Below, piece after piece: positions 5,598 to 6,244 of a stretch of 6,244 nucleotides of DNA. The first letter of the stretch is position 1. Every line of letters begins with the position of its first letter. The notes beneath the pieces are model-generated. The model ran no database searches and was not told the DNA's origin. It saw nothing but the letters and a program-made list of their open reading frames with translations. The stretch comes from an uncultured Selenomonas sp. (GTDB lineage Bacteria; Bacillota; Negativicutes; Selenomonadales; Selenomonadaceae). Position numbers and translations under genes: made by a program. The DNA lies in assembly GCA_945494195.1 (NCBI GenBank), contig CALYVJ010000113.1:1-6244 (forward strand), written 5' to 3'.

Positions 5598-6244
5598 TTA
5601 TTTAGCCATTGCTTCCTGAACGGCAACAGCAACAGCAACGGTCATGCCGACCATCGGGTTGTTACCAGCGCCGATGAGGCCCATCATGTCAACGTGTGCC
5701 GGAACGGAGGAAGAACCTGCGAACTGAGCATCGCCGTGCATACGGCCCATCGTATCCGTCATACCATAGGAAGCCGGGCCGGCTGCCATGTTGTCCGGAT
5801 GGAGCGTACGGCCCGTGCCGCCACCAGATGCAACGGAGAAGTACTTCTTGCCGTTCTCGATGCAGTCTTTCTTGTAGCAGCCTGCAACCGGATGCTGGAA
5901 GCGCGTCGGGTTCGTGGAGTTACCCGTGATGGAGATATCAACGTTCTCGAGTTTCATGATGGCAACGCCTTCCTGTACGGACTCTGCGCCATAGCATTTA
6001 ACTTTGGAACGGAGGCCATCGCTGTAAGCGATTTCCTTGACAACGTTGACTTTATCAGACTTGAAGTCGTACTCCGTCTCAACGAAAGTGAAACCGTTGA
6101 TGCGGCTGATGATCTGAGCAGCATCTTTGCCAAGGCCGTTGAGGATAACGCGCAGCGGGTTCTTACGAACTTTGTTAGCCGTCTGAGCGATACCGATAGC
6201 ACCCTCAGCAGCAGCAAAGGACTCGTGACCAGCCAGGAATGCGA
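5598..6244 (-). CDS. GGGtGRT-family protein, N-terminus cut off by window edge
   Basis: The frame is open from the window edge to the TAA at 5598-5600, giving 214 C-terminal residues. An internal Met at 5957 is not the start, because the frame and the conserved sequence continue upstream. The hallmark G-G-G-T-G-R-T-L-H-P-D lies at visible residues 140-150. It is followed by G-P-A-S-Y-G-M-T-D-T-M-G-R-M-H, F-A-G-S-S-S-V-P-A-H-V, G-N-N-P-M-V-G and a small hydrophobic tail rich in Ala-Val. Upstream, F-L-A-G-H-E-S-F-A-A-A-E-G and R-V-I-L-N-G-L-G-K-D-A-A-Q look like an alpha/beta domain. From memory, this matches the GGGtGRT protein family, typically about 330 residues and of unknown function; a Gly-rich SFCGS protein is often its neighbour but would be outside the window. 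Codon use is extreme: the Asn codons are AAC and the Ile codons ATC throughout, unlike the other genes here, which suggests strong expression. It is likely cytoplasmic and unrelated to the operon beyond the terminator. Confidence 0.85.
   Translation of the reverse strand, partial: AFLAGHESFAAAEGAIGIAQTANKVRKNPLRVILNGLGKDAAQIISRINGFTFVETEYDFKSDKVNVVKEIAYSDGLRSKVKCYGAESVQEGVAIMKLENVDISITGNSTNPTRFQHPVAGCYKKDCIENGKKYFSVASGGGTGRTLHPDNMAAGPASYGMTDTMGRMHGDAQFAGSSSVPAHVDMMGLIGAGNNPMVGMTVAVAVAVQEAMAK

Overview
The window most likely comes from a Gram-negative (diderm) member of the Firmicutes, in the Negativicutes, with a Selenomonas-like anaerobe as the best guess. This rests on Sec-exported CsgG-like proteins, which imply a periplasm and outer membrane, combined with strong Firmicutes-style ribosome binding sites, roughly even GC, and a GGGtGRT-family gene of the kind I recall from Negativicutes and Clostridia. 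No rRNA or marker gene is present, so the placement is inference.

All seven genes are on the minus strand, so transcription runs from high to low coordinates. At the right edge (5598-6244) is the C-terminal part of a GGGtGRT-family protein of unknown function. It has the codon use of a highly expressed gene and ends at a strong hairpin terminator (5532-5563). Just beyond the terminator is a good promoter (TTGAAT, 17 bp, TATATT with an extended -10; 5478-5506) that starts a five-gene operon.

The operon occupies 5444 to 846. In transcription order it encodes: a FlgT-like composite protein (5444-4326), a clear CsgG-family protein (4299-3628), a diverged CsgG-like protein (3597-2776), a second compact CsgG-like protein (2773-2135) and a larger protein that appears to carry two CsgG-like half-modules (2099-846). 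Every product begins with a Sec signal peptide and none has a lipobox cysteine, so all five are predicted to be soluble periplasmic or non-lipidated outer-membrane proteins. They share a core pattern: an early hydrophobic strand, a middle 'A-x-Y-L-h-h-G' strand and a later 'R-V-h-D-x-x-T-G-x-h-V' hairpin. The set looks like ancient paralogues that may form one envelope complex. Two intergenic gaps hold hairpins that enclose the upstream stop codon.

After a 120-bp gap with an extended -10 promoter, the left edge (725-1) encodes the start of a secreted TPR protein that runs off the window. It may be a separate transcript in the same envelope-related neighbourhood.

The most interesting content is the five-gene cassette of secreted CsgG/FlgT-like modules. 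Its collective function cannot be read from the sequence.
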